Assembly (NCBI RefSeq): GCF_000245795.1
Contig: NZ_JH601133.1
Location: 57,993-121,992 of the forward strand
Direction: 5' to 3'
DNA: 64,000 nt
Source: Facklamia languida CCUG 37842
GTDB lineage: Bacteria; Bacillota; Bacilli; Lactobacillales; Aerococcaceae
A program made the translations under genes and the position numbers. The first letter of the stretch is position 1. The number at the start of each line of letters is the position of its first letter. The notes beneath the pieces are model-generated. The model was not told where the DNA came from, made no database searches, and worked only from the letters and a program-made list of their open reading frames with translations. Below are positions 18,196 through 26,170 of the stretch, in pieces.

Positions 18196-18946
18196 CAAAG
18201 ACCCCCTCCTTTTCGGCCAAGTGGCGGACTAAAATCAAGGTAATATTATCCTTACCACCTGCTAAATTGGCAGCATCAATTAAGGCCTGCCCTAAACTTT
18301 CAAGCTCTTGGTATTCCTTAAAATGTGCAACGATCTCATTAGCCGTTACCATATTGGTCAAACCGTCCGAACATAAGAGGAGGACATCGACGTCTTCCAC
18401 TGAGAGGTCATTAAAGGCGGGTTCTATCGCCATCGGCAAACCAATCGACTGGGTGACGACATTGCGCTGTGGATGGGAAAGCCCCTCCTCAGGTGTGATT
18501 TCCCCTGTCTTAATGAGTTCATTCACCAATGAATGATCTTCGGTTACCTGGATCAGTTGTCCTTGACGATAGAGGTAGCCACGTGAATCCCCAACATGCG
18601 CAAGCAAAATACGCCCGGCTACAAGGGTAGCCAGAATCAGAGTCGTTCCCATCCCTTCATATTCCGCTGACTGCTTGGAAGCTTCTAAGATATAGTCATT
18701 GACAGCTGCAATCATCTGGTCCATCCAATCCTTGGCCTGGTCTACTTGGTCAAAGCCTCCAACTTCTTGGAAGCGTTGACCCAAGTATTCGGCAGTTAAG
18801 CGGCTGGCAACATCGCCAGCTAAATTACCGCCGACTCCATCACAAAGAACAAACAAGACTTGTCCCGCTTGATTGAAATAATATTCGGCATAATCCTGGT
18901 TGGAAGCGCGTTTCTTACCAATATTAGACAGAACTGTAATTTCCAT
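18176..18946 (-). CDS. PP2C-family protein phosphatase (Stp/PrpC)
   Basis: This Mn-dependent Ser/Thr phosphatase reverses PrkC phosphorylation. PP2C motifs are present in order: LCDGVGGNLAGDVAS, LAHVGDSRGYLYR, CSDGLTNMV and GGKDNITLILV, with the metal-binding aspartates intact. I place the start at the ATG at 18946 (256 aa); GAGGTGG lies just upstream, overlapping the rsmB stop. A TTG four codons earlier is less likely. Its 3' end overlaps the prkC start by about 20 bases. Confidence 0.96.
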   Translation of the reverse strand: MEITVLSNIGKKRASNQDYAEYYFNQAGQVLFVLCDGVGGNLAGDVASRLTAEYLGQRFQEVGGFDQVDQAKDWMDQMIAAVNDYILEASKQSAEYEGMGTTLILATLVAGRILLAHVGDSRGYLYRQGQLIQVTEDHSLVNELIKTGEITPEEGLSHPQRNVVTQSIGLPMAIEPAFNDLSVEDVDVLLLCSDGLTNMVTANEIVAHFKEYQELESLGQALIDAANLAGGKDNITLILVRHLAEKEGVFDDRDRR

Positions 18947-18954
18947 CTTCCACC

Positions 18955-20310
18955 TCAATCTGAATTTTTGCTTAAACGGCTAATAAAGAAACCATCGGTC
19001 TCGTACTGATGAGGCCAAATCCGTATGTCCCCTTGATCAGTGATCAGGTCCGCTTGTTTGACTTCTTCCTTTTGAATCGCTTGACGGGCAAAGTCTGGAT
19101 GGCGGTCGAGAAAAGCATTGATCTGCCACTCATTCTCCTCATAGGCGATACTGCAAGTTGAATAGATTAGACGGCCACCTGGTTTTAAGAGACCTGCCAC
19201 ATGGTCGAGCAATTGTGCTTGCAAGTTGACGAGTGACTGGATGGCTTCCTTAGACTTCTGGTATTTGATTTCGGGTTTGCGCCGCATCAAACCTAAGCCC
19301 GAACAGGGTGCATCTAAGTATATCACATCATAGAGCATTTGAGTATCTGGCACAAAGTAACGAGCATCTGCCACTTGGATGGTCAATTTATCTTGTAAGC
19401 CCATCCTTTCAGCGTGCTGGGCCAATTTCTTCAACTTACTAGCAGAAAGATCGAGGGCCTGCAAGTGGCCTGTCGTCAAGTAGCTGGCAATCTGAGTGGC
19501 CTTCCCACCCGGCGCGGCACAAGCATCCAGAACCGCTTCATCCCCTTTTAATTGACCCAAGGGCGCCACTAACATGGAAGATTCATCCTGGATGGTAATG
19601 GCACCCGTTTGATAGCAAGCAGTATGTATAGGGTTGCCGCCCATGACCCGAATGCCCTGGTCAGCCACTTGACTCGGTTCCACCCCTAATCCAAGAGCGG
19701 CTAGGTCCTTCATGACTTGATCTTTGGAGTGGTTCACCCGGATTGATAAATGGGTCGGTTGGTTTAAGCTCTCCGCCAAGGCATGAAAATCTGCACTCGG
19801 CAGATGGCTCACCAAATAGTCCACCAACCAAACGGGCAGCGAGTATTGGATGCTCCAGCGCTTATTCTCCTCTTGAATCGCCTCAATGGCGGGTGGACCT
19901 TGGCGGAAGAAATTTCTCAAGATAGCATTGACATACTTACCTAAACCTTGATGGCCATTCACCTTGGCAATCTCCACAGCCTCATTCACAATCGCATGTT
20001 GGGGAATACGATCGAGATAGAGGGCTTGATAAATAGACAGTCGTAAGAGAGACTGGACCCAAGGTTCTGGTCTTTGCCCCTTAATAAAAGGACTCAAAAA
20101 ATAATCCAGAGTCAACCGCCTTTGGATACTGCCATAGACCACCCTCACGACCAGGTTTTTATCCTTCAAGGACCGAGGGCTCTGGTCTAAATACTGGTCA
20201 ATCACAAGATGGGAGAACCGGTCTCCATGATCAACCGCATCCAGTAATTGGACCATATCCCATCGTAAATTGTCCTTTAATCGCTGGTGGCTTCGCTGTT
20301 TAATCTTCAT
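18955..20310 (-). CDS. rsmB: 16S rRNA (cytosine-967-C5)-methyltransferase RsmB
   Basis: RsmB methylates C967 of 16S rRNA. It has an N-terminal NusB-like RNA-binding domain (about 1-150) followed by a SAM-dependent methyltransferase. The SAM site is DACAAPGGKATQIA. The catalytic region is DAPCSGLGLMRRKPEIK, with the second conserved cysteine in YSTCSI. At 451 aa the length is typical. It lies between fmt and the phosphatase gene in the widespread priA-fmt-rsmB-stp-prkC order. Confidence 0.97.
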   Translation of the reverse strand: MKIKQRSHQRLKDNLRWDMVQLLDAVDHGDRFSHLVIDQYLDQSPRSLKDKNLVVRVVYGSIQRRLTLDYFLSPFIKGQRPEPWVQSLLRLSIYQALYLDRIPQHAIVNEAVEIAKVNGHQGLGKYVNAILRNFFRQGPPAIEAIQEENKRWSIQYSLPVWLVDYLVSHLPSADFHALAESLNQPTHLSIRVNHSKDQVMKDLAALGLGVEPSQVADQGIRVMGGNPIHTACYQTGAITIQDESSMLVAPLGQLKGDEAVLDACAAPGGKATQIASYLTTGHLQALDLSASKLKKLAQHAERMGLQDKLTIQVADARYFVPDTQMLYDVIYLDAPCSGLGLMRRKPEIKYQKSKEAIQSLVNLQAQLLDHVAGLLKPGGRLIYSTCSIAYEENEWQINAFLDRHPDFARQAIQKEEVKQADLITDQGDIRIWPHQYETDGFFISRLSKNSD

Positions 20311-20319
20311 AACCGCCTC

Positions 20320-21285
20320 CTAATCAAAGTGTCGGCCGATCATTTGCTGGGCAGGTGTCCCCTTCAAAAATTCTGTCACCGACATCCGGCGTTTACCTGC
20401 GGGTTGATATTCCTCAATGGCAAAGACTGTTTGGTCCCCTGCTTGAACATAGAGGTGGTCCGAGTCCGCTCCAATAATCGTTCCGGCTTGAGCTGGATCG
20501 ACCCCTTCAATCCCTGCAGGTAGGGCTTTTAAGGGGTAGCCCTGCCAGATCTTAACCCGTTCTTGGTCCAATAAAGTATAGGTCGTCGGGAAGGGGCGGA
20601 AGGCCCGAATATGGGCATCAATTGCTTGAGCACTTAAGTTCCAGTTGATTTGCTCTTCTTCCTTCTTAATAGTAGGAGAATAAGAGACCAAGGCAGGATC
20701 TTGCTTTTGCGGTGAGATCGCGCCATCAAAGATCCGCTGCAGGGTATCAATAAGTAATTCGCGCCCAATCAGGGCTAACTTCTTAAAGAGGGTGCCGACA
20801 TCATCTTGGTCCCCAATCGGCAAGGAAATTTGTGCATAGACATCGCCTGCATCCAATTCTTTCACCATCTGCATAATGCTGACTCCCGTCTCTTGGTCAC
20901 CCTTCCAGATGGCATAATGAATCGGCGCTCCTCCTCGGTACTTGGGTAGCAAGGAAGCATGCACATTCACCGCACCATATTTGGGGGCTTGCAATAGGGG
21001 TTCAGGAATTAATTGACCATAGGCCGCTGTCACAATGATATCCGCATCTAAGGCCAGTAAGTCTTGATAGGCTTGTGAATCTGCCATCACTTCTGGCTGG
21101 TAGACTGGAATCTCGTGGTTTAAAGCTATTTCCTTAACGGGAGAAGGGGTTAAGACCCGCTTACGCCCTACTGGTCGATCGGGTTGGGTAACCACTGCGA
21201 TTACCTGTGAATCCACATCTTGGATCAAGCCCGTTAGAATCGTCGCAGCAAATTCAGGCGTTCCCATAAAGATTATTTTTTTCAT
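20320..21285 (-). CDS. fmt: Methionyl-tRNA formyltransferase
   Basis: This enzyme formylates initiator Met-tRNA. The N-terminal Rossmann-type domain starts MKKIIFMGTPEFAA. The catalytic block HASLLPKYRGGAPIHYAI contains the conserved Asn/His neighbourhood, and a C-terminal OB-like domain binds tRNA. At 321 aa it has the usual length. It lies 14 bases after priA and 9 before rsmB. Confidence 0.97.
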   Translation of the reverse strand: MKKIIFMGTPEFAATILTGLIQDVDSQVIAVVTQPDRPVGRKRVLTPSPVKEIALNHEIPVYQPEVMADSQAYQDLLALDADIIVTAAYGQLIPEPLLQAPKYGAVNVHASLLPKYRGGAPIHYAIWKGDQETGVSIMQMVKELDAGDVYAQISLPIGDQDDVGTLFKKLALIGRELLIDTLQRIFDGAISPQKQDPALVSYSPTIKKEEEQINWNLSAQAIDAHIRAFRPFPTTYTLLDQERVKIWQGYPLKALPAGIEGVDPAQAGTIIGADSDHLYVQAGDQTVFAIEEYQPAGKRRMSVTEFLKGTPAQQMIGRHFD

Positions 21286-21299
21286 TTACATCCTACTTT

Positions 21300-23708
21300 C
21301 TAAATGAAATATTGCGGTTCATGATCAATTTGAATTAAGATCCCTCGCTTTTGGACTTCTTGAGACTTGGCAAGCACCTCACTTAAGGCTGATTGTACTT
21401 GGGCGGGATCTTTATATTTTAAGAGAAGTTGGAAGTGATAATAATCATTCATCCGCTCAATACCATCATTAGAGGGTCCAAGAAGAATCAAATGATCGGG
21501 ACTAACTTGGCATCTTTTTTGTAAGTCAGCCTTGACTTGGTAGACCGTTAATTGGGCTTGTGCGCGATCCTTTGAGGCCACCTTGACCAGGGTGGTATAG
21601 AAATAAGGTGGGTATTGCCCCAAGTGTCGACGCTGCATCTCGTAGAAAAAGAAACCCTCATAATCATGATGCTGAGCTAATTGTATCACATAATGATCGG
21701 GATTGTAGGTTTGGATCACGACCTCGCCCTGCTTGTTGCCTCGACCGGTTCGACCAGCTACTTGGGTCAGCAGCTGGAAAGTCCGTTCAGCTGACCGGAA
21801 GTCTGGTAAGTTTAAGCTGGTATCCGCATTGATCACCCCCACCAAGGTGACCTGGTCAAAATCTAATCCTTTAGCAATCATCTGAGTCCCAAGTAGGATC
21901 GATCTGGGTTGCTGACTGAAAGACTGTAAGAGCTTCTCGTGGGCCCCCTTTGCCTGGGTCGTATCATTATCCATTCGAATCACCGGTGCATCTGGGAAAA
22001 CTTGGTTGAGCGTTTCTTGAATACGTTGGGTGCCGAATCCCTGGGTGGTTAGTTGGGGACTATGGCAATTGGGACAGGTTGCAGGCGCGGCTTGCTGATA
22101 GTTGCAATAATGACATTTCAGGGTCTGGTCCTTCTTATGGTAGGTCAAGGAAATATCGCACCGCGGACAATAAACTACTTGCCCACACGCTTGACAGAGC
22201 ATATAAGCCGCATAGCCGCGCCGGTTCAAGAGAAGGACCACTTGTTCCTGGCGGTCTAATTTCTCTTGAATCTTGGCCAGCAAGAGTGGTGAGAAGGCCT
22301 CATAAGGACGGTCATCTAGGTCTTGCGTCATATCTACCAAAGTAATGGGTGGCAAGGGTTGTTGGTTAATCCGCTCGGTTAATTGAATCAGCTGGTAACG
22401 GCCGACATGGGCTCGGGCACGTGATTCCAAGGAAGGTGTGGCAGAGCCTAAGATTAAGGGACACTGGTGGTAACGGGACCGCCAGAGGGCCACATCGCGG
22501 GCATGGTAGCGTGGGTTCTCTGACTGCTTATAGGTAGTCTCATGCTCCTCGTCGATGATAATTAAGCCAAGATTTTCCAGAGGGGCAAAGATGGACGACC
22601 GGGCCCCCACGACTACCTGAGCTTCTTGGTCAATAATCCGCCGCCATTCATCATACTTCTCCCCAATACTTAAGCCTGAATGTAAGACCGCTACTCCTTT
22701 ACCAAAACGTCCAACAACCCGTTCCACCATCTGTGGCGTGAGGGCAATTTCGGGCACTAAAAGGATGGCCGATTTCCCTTGGTCCAGGGTCTGGGCAATC
22801 AATTGTAAGTAAATTTCAGTCTTACCAGAACCTGTGACCCCTTCTAAGAGGAAGGTCTGATTGGCAGATTCAGCGATCTTGTCTTGAATTTGCTTAAAAG
22901 CTTTGGCTTGACTGGGCCGAAGGTTTTTTGCCTGACTGGGCTGAATAGCTTGAAGCCCACTTGGCCGCCGGTAGACAGTGGCCTCCTGGTCAATCAGCCA
23001 ACCTTGATCGATGAATTTCTGAATAATGGATCGGTTTACACCTGAGCGCTGGCTTAATTCCGAAATCGTCACCGCTTGATCCAAGGGGTGGTCACGCAAA
23101 TAGTCAATTAACTGCAGCTGGCGGTAACTGCGGGAAGAAACACTCTCACGGACCTGGTCCAGATCAGTTTCAGGCGCCAGGCTAATGAGCCGAAGCTTCT
23201 TGGTCGTGACCTGGTCACGGACCTCATAGTCCAAGCTCAGACTGCCCAGGTTCAATAGGGATTTAAGAGTCTTTCGGTCGATTTGGCTTTCTAATAAGTC
23301 CCGTGGAATCTTTCGTTCTTTAAGGTCGAGACCAGCCTCGGCGACTGCCTTTGGATCATGAATATGAAAGACAGCTTGATACTTAGCCTTGAGCATACTC
23401 GGAAGCATCGCTGTGAGGATGGAGATGCGAAAGGCATGCAATTGATCCGCTAGATAGTTGGAAAGGTCCACCAATTCCTGGTTCAAGAATGATTGATAGT
23501 CCATCACTTGGAAGATCGCTTTTAAGTCTCCTGCAAAATCACTCGTTTCTTTAATGGCCACGACAAAGCCCATTAACTTCCGATTGCCGAAGGGAACTTC
23601 CACCCGGCTGCCTAACATCACCAAATCCTCTAGATCTGCTGGAACAGCGTAATCAAAGGGATGATTCACCTGGGCACTGGGAATATCTACGATCACTTCA
23701 ACATACAT
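21300..23708 (-). CDS. priA: Primosomal replication protein PriA
   Basis: PriA is the helicase that restarts collapsed replication forks. It has an N-terminal DNA-binding part, Walker A GVTGSGKTEIY, and the DEEH box IIIDEEHETTYKQ. A zinc region follows (CQACGQVVYCPRC, CHYC, CPNC; eight cysteines in pairs), then motifs TQMIAKGLDF and QVAGRTGRG. I use the ATG at 23708 (802 aa); AGGAGG is seven bases upstream. A TTG six codons earlier would include the Shine-Dalgarno itself. Confidence 0.97.
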   Translation of the reverse strand: MYVEVIVDIPSAQVNHPFDYAVPADLEDLVMLGSRVEVPFGNRKLMGFVVAIKETSDFAGDLKAIFQVMDYQSFLNQELVDLSNYLADQLHAFRISILTAMLPSMLKAKYQAVFHIHDPKAVAEAGLDLKERKIPRDLLESQIDRKTLKSLLNLGSLSLDYEVRDQVTTKKLRLISLAPETDLDQVRESVSSRSYRQLQLIDYLRDHPLDQAVTISELSQRSGVNRSIIQKFIDQGWLIDQEATVYRRPSGLQAIQPSQAKNLRPSQAKAFKQIQDKIAESANQTFLLEGVTGSGKTEIYLQLIAQTLDQGKSAILLVPEIALTPQMVERVVGRFGKGVAVLHSGLSIGEKYDEWRRIIDQEAQVVVGARSSIFAPLENLGLIIIDEEHETTYKQSENPRYHARDVALWRSRYHQCPLILGSATPSLESRARAHVGRYQLIQLTERINQQPLPPITLVDMTQDLDDRPYEAFSPLLLAKIQEKLDRQEQVVLLLNRRGYAAYMLCQACGQVVYCPRCDISLTYHKKDQTLKCHYCNYQQAAPATCPNCHSPQLTTQGFGTQRIQETLNQVFPDAPVIRMDNDTTQAKGAHEKLLQSFSQQPRSILLGTQMIAKGLDFDQVTLVGVINADTSLNLPDFRSAERTFQLLTQVAGRTGRGNKQGEVVIQTYNPDHYVIQLAQHHDYEGFFFYEMQRRHLGQYPPYFYTTLVKVASKDRAQAQLTVYQVKADLQKRCQVSPDHLILLGPSNDGIERMNDYYHFQLLLKYKDPAQVQSALSEVLAKSQEVQKRGILIQIDHEPQYFI

Positions 23709-23724
23709 TCCGCTTCCTCCTAAC

Positions 23725-23771
23725 AAAAAACTACTATGCCATCATGAACTGATCAATGATCGACATAGTAG
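23725..23771 (-). terminator. Terminator between rpoZ and priA
   Basis: A perfect 8-base stem (CTACTATG with CATAGTAG) is followed on the minus strand by TTTTTT, right after rpoZ and just before the priA ribosome binding site. Confidence 0.75.
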
Positions 23772-23791
23772 CTGCTCGAATGCTAAGTAAC

Positions 23792-23992
23792 CTACTTATC
23801 CTTACGGATCGACAGGACGCCTGCCGTCACTTCTTCTAAAGCCTTACCAACGGGTTTGTCTGCTCGATAATCTTCCAACTGCATAATCTTATAATCGCAC
23901 ATCTCCCGCGCCCGCTTGCTAGCGAGAATAATTAAGGAATATTTTGATGATTCCTTACGCAAGAGATCATCAATCGATGGGTATAACATCAT
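23792..23992 (-). CDS. rpoZ: DNA-directed RNA polymerase omega subunit
   Basis: This 66 aa protein assists RNA polymerase assembly. The block [29 protein letters not shown] is typical of omega, with the conserved KRAR. The start overlaps the gmk stop by four bases (ATGA). The gmk-rpoZ-priA order is conserved in Firmicutes. Confidence 0.96.
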   Translation of the reverse strand: MMLYPSIDDLLRKESSKYSLIILASKRAREMCDYKIMQLEDYRADKPVGKALEEVTAGVLSIRKDK

Positions 23993-24630
23993 TTATCTTC
24001 ACCTTCTTCTACAAAATAATCCGCAATATCACTTAATAGTCGGTCAACGACACGGTCTGCCTTGAGGTGCTCACAATCGATAATGGCATTGATCTTGCGC
24101 ACAGCAACTGGTACTTCATCATTGACCACAACATAATCATAAGCTTCCATCATGGCAACTTCCTTCTTGGCCTTGAGCATCCGCTCACGGATCACATCAT
24201 CCGAGTCGGTGCCTCGATCCGTCAACCGGGTCTCCAATTCTTTGAAGGAAGGCGGCGCTAAGAAAATAAAGATTCCTTCTGGCATCTTCTCTCGCACCTT
24301 ACGTGCCCCTTGGACCTCAATCTCCAAGAAGACGTCTCGCCCTTCTTCCAAGTGGCGTTCAATCGAAGCCAAGGGCGTCCCATAATAATTGCCAACATAT
24401 TCAGCATACTCGAGGAGAGCCTCTTGGTCAATTAAGGCTTCAAATTCTTGTCGGCTCATAAAGTGATAGTCCACGCCGTCTTGTTCACCTGGCCGGCTCT
24501 TTCGGGTCGTAGCAGAGATCGAATAGACATAGTCGCAGTTCTCATCATCAAAAACAGCCGCCCGCACAGTTCCCTTACCAACCCCCGAAGGGCCCGACAA
24601 AATAATTAACAAGCCTCTTTGTTTTGCCAT
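23989..24630 (-). CDS. gmk: Guanylate kinase
   Basis: This enzyme phosphorylates GMP to GDP. The P-loop [14 protein letters not shown] is at about residues 9-22. The GMP-binding stretch [19 protein letters not shown] and the lid region [11 protein letters not shown] are present. At 213 aa the length is normal. CGGAGG sits upstream of the ATG. It is first in an operon with rpoZ. Confidence 0.97.
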   Translation of the reverse strand: MAKQRGLLIILSGPSGVGKGTVRAAVFDDENCDYVYSISATTRKSRPGEQDGVDYHFMSRQEFEALIDQEALLEYAEYVGNYYGTPLASIERHLEEGRDVFLEIEVQGARKVREKMPEGIFIFLAPPSFKELETRLTDRGTDSDDVIRERMLKAKKEVAMMEAYDYVVVNDEVPVAVRKINAIIDCEHLKADRVVDRLLSDIADYFVEEGEDK

Positions 24631-24644
24631 ACTCTACCTCCGTC

Positions 24645-25025
24645 AATTATTGAATCTATCTTAGCACACTTTTGCATTGGCTAAAAGACCATGTCCCAGA
24701 TTCCAGCAAATTAATCCCAATCTTCTCACAATCTTCCATGGTTAATCTCCCTGTGCGTTTAAAGACAGAATTTGTTGGCAGAACCCTATCAACCGGCAAA
24801 TAAAAAGCCTCAATCAATTCGTATTCTGCTTGATAAGGGTTCCTTATTATTCAAAAAAGGACCATACTGCTGATTCTTCGTTGGATACCACCCGCCAAGC
24901 GATGATTTAAAGGTCGGTCTTCTCTTACTAAAGATTGAGACTGCCTCTTATCTTGTCTATTACCTTAAGCACATCCTTAAATGACCATGATTCAAGAGGC
25001 AGATCTTCAGCATTCAATGAAAAGC
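24645..25025. other. Intergenic stretch, possible decayed coding remnant
   Basis: About 380 bases upstream of gmk hold no intact gene. On the minus strand a frame from about 24843 down to 24658 reads smoothly (…AEYELIEAFYLPVDRVLPT…). It has no start codon at its upstream edge and is broken by two stop codons there. The reading is suggestive of a gene fragment, but I do not recognise the family. Confidence 0.3.
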
Positions 25026-25095
25026 GAAAATTTGTTCGTAAATCGCTTGACATCCTGAACAAATGTTCGTATACTCTAAATACAAACAAATGTTC
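25026..25095. promoter_or_regulatory. Cluster of three LexA-type (SOS) boxes
   Basis: The sites are GAAAATTTGTTC (25026-25037), the perfect GAACAAATGTTC (25057-25068) and AAACAAATGTTC (25084-25095). They fit the Gram-positive LexA core GAAC-N4-GTTC with one, zero and one mismatch, spaced 31 and 27 bases apart. Confidence 0.8.
25047..25075 (+). promoter_or_regulatory. SOS-controlled promoter
   Basis: A consensus -35 TTGACA (25047-25052) and a -10 TATACT (25070-25075) are separated by 17 bases. The perfect LexA box fills the spacer. Confidence 0.88.
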
Positions 25096-25116
25096 GAGAT
25101 TGGAGGCAAGTAAATA

Positions 25117-25467
25117 ATGGAATTACCAATGAGACCTCAGGGTCACCGCTTAATACAATTCGCACAAGATCTATTCAAACCCTTCAGATCCCCTGCCCCC
25201 TTGCTTAATGATGGAATTGAGATGATGCCAATGAACCAGGTCAAGGACCAGTTAATGGCCCACTATGTCAAGCAGAGACCCTTGGCCATCCTCTTTGAAT
25301 TCTACGACCCAGCATCAGTCATTCAAATGGCTGAACTTGAATTGTCCATTGACTCCCCTATTCAACCTAACGAGACAGTACGGGTGAGTCATCGCGGCCA
25401 TTCCTTCCAACTTGAGTTAAATCAAATCATCAATGTGACTGCCATCACATCGCAACAGATTGCCTAA
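25117..25467 (+). CDS. Small SOS-controlled protein, possibly YolD-like
   Basis: This 116 aa protein is transcribed from a strong promoter covered by LexA-type boxes, with GGAGG upstream of the ATG at 25117 and a terminator after the stop. No membrane segment or signal peptide is visible. The C-terminal half (about 60-112) reads like a small beta-rich domain ending in ELNQIINVTAI. This resembles YolD-like proteins, which often accompany Y-family polymerases of the UvrX/UmuC type. The N-terminal half does not match clearly, and no polymerase gene lies next to it. DNA-damage induction is well supported; the function is not known. Confidence 0.75.
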   Translation: MELPMRPQGHRLIQFAQDLFKPFRSPAPLLNDGIEMMPMNQVKDQLMAHYVKQRPLAILFEFYDPASVIQMAELELSIDSPIQPNETVRVSHRGHSFQLELNQIINVTAITSQQIA

Positions 25468-25530
25468 GTCTTAGGTAAATCTCCCAATACTTGATTTGAC
25501 TATGCATAGCACAATCCCCGCTATACAAAG

Positions 25531-25564
25531 AAGCCTCACTCAGATCCGGAGTGAGGCTTTTTTG
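25531..25564 (+). terminator. Terminator of the SOS-controlled gene
   Basis: A perfect 11-base stem (AAGCCTCACTC with GAGTGAGGCTT, 7-base loop) is followed by TTTTT. It also lies just after the convergent ThiT-like gene and may serve both. Confidence 0.92.
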
Positions 25565-25565
25565 T

Positions 25566-26162
25566 TTAGTCATTAAGTAAGGAGGAAGTCTCCTTGCGTG
25601 AGAGATACCGAGTCCGTCTTGGAATCAACCCACGCGGTTGGAAACGCGCTAGCAAGGAGAGGGTTAGGCTGATCACCAACCAGGTCACCAGGGCTCCTAA
25701 CCAGAAATTAAGGGAATGAATTGGCACCTGAACTTCCTGGTCCAGCAACCAGGGCAAGAGCCATCGACCCAAAAGATAGAAGACAAGGACCGTCAAGAGG
25801 CTCCCTGTCCAAATATTCAAATAAGTTGACGAATACCGCTTATTATTCAAGGTCTTTTGCGTATACTTGGCAAAGAGCCCCGCAAACCCTACTCCTAACC
25901 AGGGCACTGCTTTCACTAGGAAAGCTGCCACCCAGTCACTCGGCTGGGAAAGGGCCATCAAGATTAAGCCAGTCAAAGCACCGACCATAATCCCGCTAGC
26001 AACCCCATAGCGTAAGGCCAACCAGACCAGAGGCAGGAGTCCGACCGCCATAGGATAGCCGATCATTATTCCTAAACGACCATCCAAGAAGTAAGTTACT
26101 AATAGAGCTAGGAGGATAGCCACCAGACTATCCGCCAATTGCCGTGAAGTTCTTTTATTCAT
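25566..26162 (-). CDS. thiT: Probable energy-coupled thiamine transporter S component ThiT
   Basis: This 198 aa integral membrane protein has about six hydrophobic segments. The stretch PLVWLALRYGVASGIMVGALTGLILMALS resembles the ThiT family, where a similar helix contacts the ECF module. ThiT binds thiamine and shares an ECF ATPase/T-component encoded elsewhere. The basic C-terminal tail (RRTRYLSRKE) is cytoplasmic by the positive-inside rule. It lies 8 bases after rnjB. No TPP riboswitch is visible, as the gene has no leader of its own. The family call rests on pattern only; another S component remains possible. Confidence 0.65.
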   Translation of the reverse strand: MNKRTSRQLADSLVAILLALLVTYFLDGRLGIMIGYPMAVGLLPLVWLALRYGVASGIMVGALTGLILMALSQPSDWVAAFLVKAVPWLGVGFAGLFAKYTQKTLNNKRYSSTYLNIWTGSLLTVLVFYLLGRWLLPWLLDQEVQVPIHSLNFWLGALVTWLVISLTLSLLARFQPRGLIPRRTRYLSRKETSSLLND

Positions 26163-26170
26163 AATTCACC

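Noticed and set aside
25721..25990. 89-codon plus-strand frame opposite the ThiT-like gene
   Set aside because: It is antisense to a membrane protein gene, with no start signals; a shadow frame.
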